From Exophiala sp. HKRS030 (Eukaryota; Ascomycota; Eurotiomycetes; Chaetothyriales; Herpotrichiellaceae), in the NCBI GenBank assembly GCA_023897205.1, contig JAHWDD010000001.1, forward strand, positions 7,841,122 to 7,905,121: a stretch of DNA of 64,000 nt. The letters run 5' to 3'. Both the position numbers and the translations under genes were made by a program. The notes beneath the pieces were generated by a model. The model saw nothing but the letters and a program-made list of their open reading frames with translations, was not told the origin of the DNA and did no database searches. Shown piece after piece: positions 62,899-64,000 of this stretch (within the stretch, counting starts at the first letter, position 1; the number at the start of each line of letters is the position of its first letter).

Positions 62899-63449
62899 TT
62901 TGCCTCGTCAGGACACTGGAAAATCACGACGACTGATATTAAATCTGTGAGAGTTCTAAGAAAGGCGAACTTACTCTGGTTTCAGGAAGCCCTCATGGCT
63001 ATATATACCGATTCCAGGCTCCTCGCAGTCACACTTGATCATCCTTGATTCCTATCGCCTGCAACCACATGGAAAAGCTTCTTCTGAGGTGCATGCCAGG
63101 ATGAGCTCGTGAGGACCCATGTCGGCACTGGCCCAAGTGAGGACCTTACAGCCTCGTGAACCCCCAGTCACGCCAAGACTCCGCCCAGTCTATATTGATG
63201 TCCAATCAATCGGACCGTCTGCAGAGAATCAATGACTGAGATTGGAGACGCATGACTAGTTGAAAAGGCGAGGTTATTGGAAGCCACAATGGTCCTGAAG
63301 CCCTGTGTGTATGAATTGGGCTAAGTCTATCGCTAAACATGCTTGATCCATTGGTCACGAGAATTAGTGTTGGCTTGTGCTTACTAATCAACCAATTATT
63401 GACCGAACTATCGACTGGCCAGTGCGCATATTCGATATATTGACAAGTA
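62899..63449. other. Promoter-side flank of the siderophore-type transporter
   Basis: Moderate GC sequence. Two CTATCG words (63052, 63327) read as CGATAG on the minus strand, but no full SreA-type GATA site is present. AT content rises sharply past 63450. Confidence 0.5.
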
Positions 63450-64000
63450 CTCACCTAGTGCACTCGATTATTAATTTTCTTGCGCATCAGGAGAGATTTT
63501 CTCTTATTCACACTCATTTATATAGAGAAGAGGAATCCTCATCATTCTATAGACCAGACAGACATTAATTTAATCTATTTGTGCGTGTTAACAGTTATTT
63601 CGTCGACGCTTACAAAGCTAATAGTTATGAGCCCGGAAAATATCCGACACTAAGTTACTACGCTAAATTACTTAGCATTATTATTCCGATATCCTAATTA
63701 GTTAACTTACAACGTTATTCGTGCTAAAACGAATCTCGGTTACCGAATTAGGATAGTATACCGACTATATAATTATTATAGTAATAATAATATATCTAAC
63801 GAGGAAATATCTCCTAATTTAAAGGTTCTGAAGGTTCTAAGAAGTTCCGATAATTAGCCTTAATAGATTCTACAAGTCTAGTTAGACGTAGTTCGCGAAG
63901 ATATCTAGGGATATCTAGATCCTTCCCGTAAGGAAAGGCTTCCCTTAATAAAACCTACTATTCTAACGTTTACGAAATATTAGGAGAAAGCGATATCGTT
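63450..64000. repeat. AT-rich, RIP-like sequence at the right edge
   Basis: Hand counts for 63601-64000 give only about 8 CpA plus TpG, against about 65 TpA and about 23 CpG. This is the pattern left by repeat-induced point mutation, which converts CpA to TpA on either strand. Stops are frequent in all frames and no protein remnant is recognisable. It is probably the edge of a mutated transposon or an AT-rich block that continues past the window. Confidence 0.75.

Noticed and set aside
62899..63449. GATA-factor control of the siderophore-type transporter
   Set aside because: Only two simple CGATAG words and no ATCWGATAA site; not above chance.

Overview
The window is nuclear DNA from a filamentous ascomycete (Pezizomycotina). 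Protein genes have short introns, mostly 48-140 nt, with GT..AG ends and CTRAC-type branch sites. The gene set is typical of this group: a fungal rhodopsin-like membrane protein, a She3-like coiled-coil protein, a CYP53-type P450, a siderophore-type MFS transporter, a secreted copper tyrosinase and COP9 signalosome subunit 4. The last ~500 bp are AT-rich and look RIP-mutated, which also fits Pezizomycotina. I cannot place the organism more precisely from sequence alone.

Layout. 1-13 kb: a partial CLC chloride transporter (-), CCT theta (+), an HMG-box protein (-), a rhodopsin-like membrane protein (+), a secreted Vps62-like protein (-) and a small three-exon gene for cytochrome c oxidase subunit 7 (-) that no single reading frame reveals. 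13-20 kb: a mitochondrial PPR-type protein, a haspin kinase and an equilibrative nucleoside transporter, all (+). 20-33 kb is gene-poor: a small single-pass membrane protein (+), a She3-like protein (-), a GPI-anchored Kre9/Knh1-like wall protein (-) and a tyrosinase (-). 33-47 kb: Pga2-like (+), Stt3 (+), a 1292-residue uncharacterised protein (-), an aldehyde dehydrogenase (-) and Csn4 (+). 48-63 kb: CYP53-like P450 (+), Ptc7-like phosphatase (-), Hol1-like MFS (-), flavin amine oxidase (+), a GNAT-like protein (-) and a siderophore-type MFS (-). From about 63.45 kb the DNA is gene-free and RIP-like.

How the genes relate. This is mostly housekeeping sequence and not a biosynthetic cluster: no PKS, NRPS or terpene synthase is present, and the P450, tyrosinase, ALDH and MFS genes are separated by unrelated conserved genes. 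Themes are mitochondrial function (cox7 and the PPR gene share a divergent promoter; ptc7), proteostasis and secretion (cct8, stt3, pga2, csn4) and membrane transport (CLC, ENT, two MFS).

Two cross-cutting points. (1) Five genes (cct8, HMG-box, tyrosinase, the 1292-aa protein, GNAT-like) are each broken by one or two apparent single-base losses, and all can be placed in a short G or C run. Adding back the missing bases makes every spliced length divisible by three and restores family motifs, so I read these as homopolymer errors in the assembly, not pseudogenes; read data are needed to confirm it. (2) Exon joins were worked out by hand. For every complete gene the spliced length (after the +1 corrections where stated) is a multiple of three.
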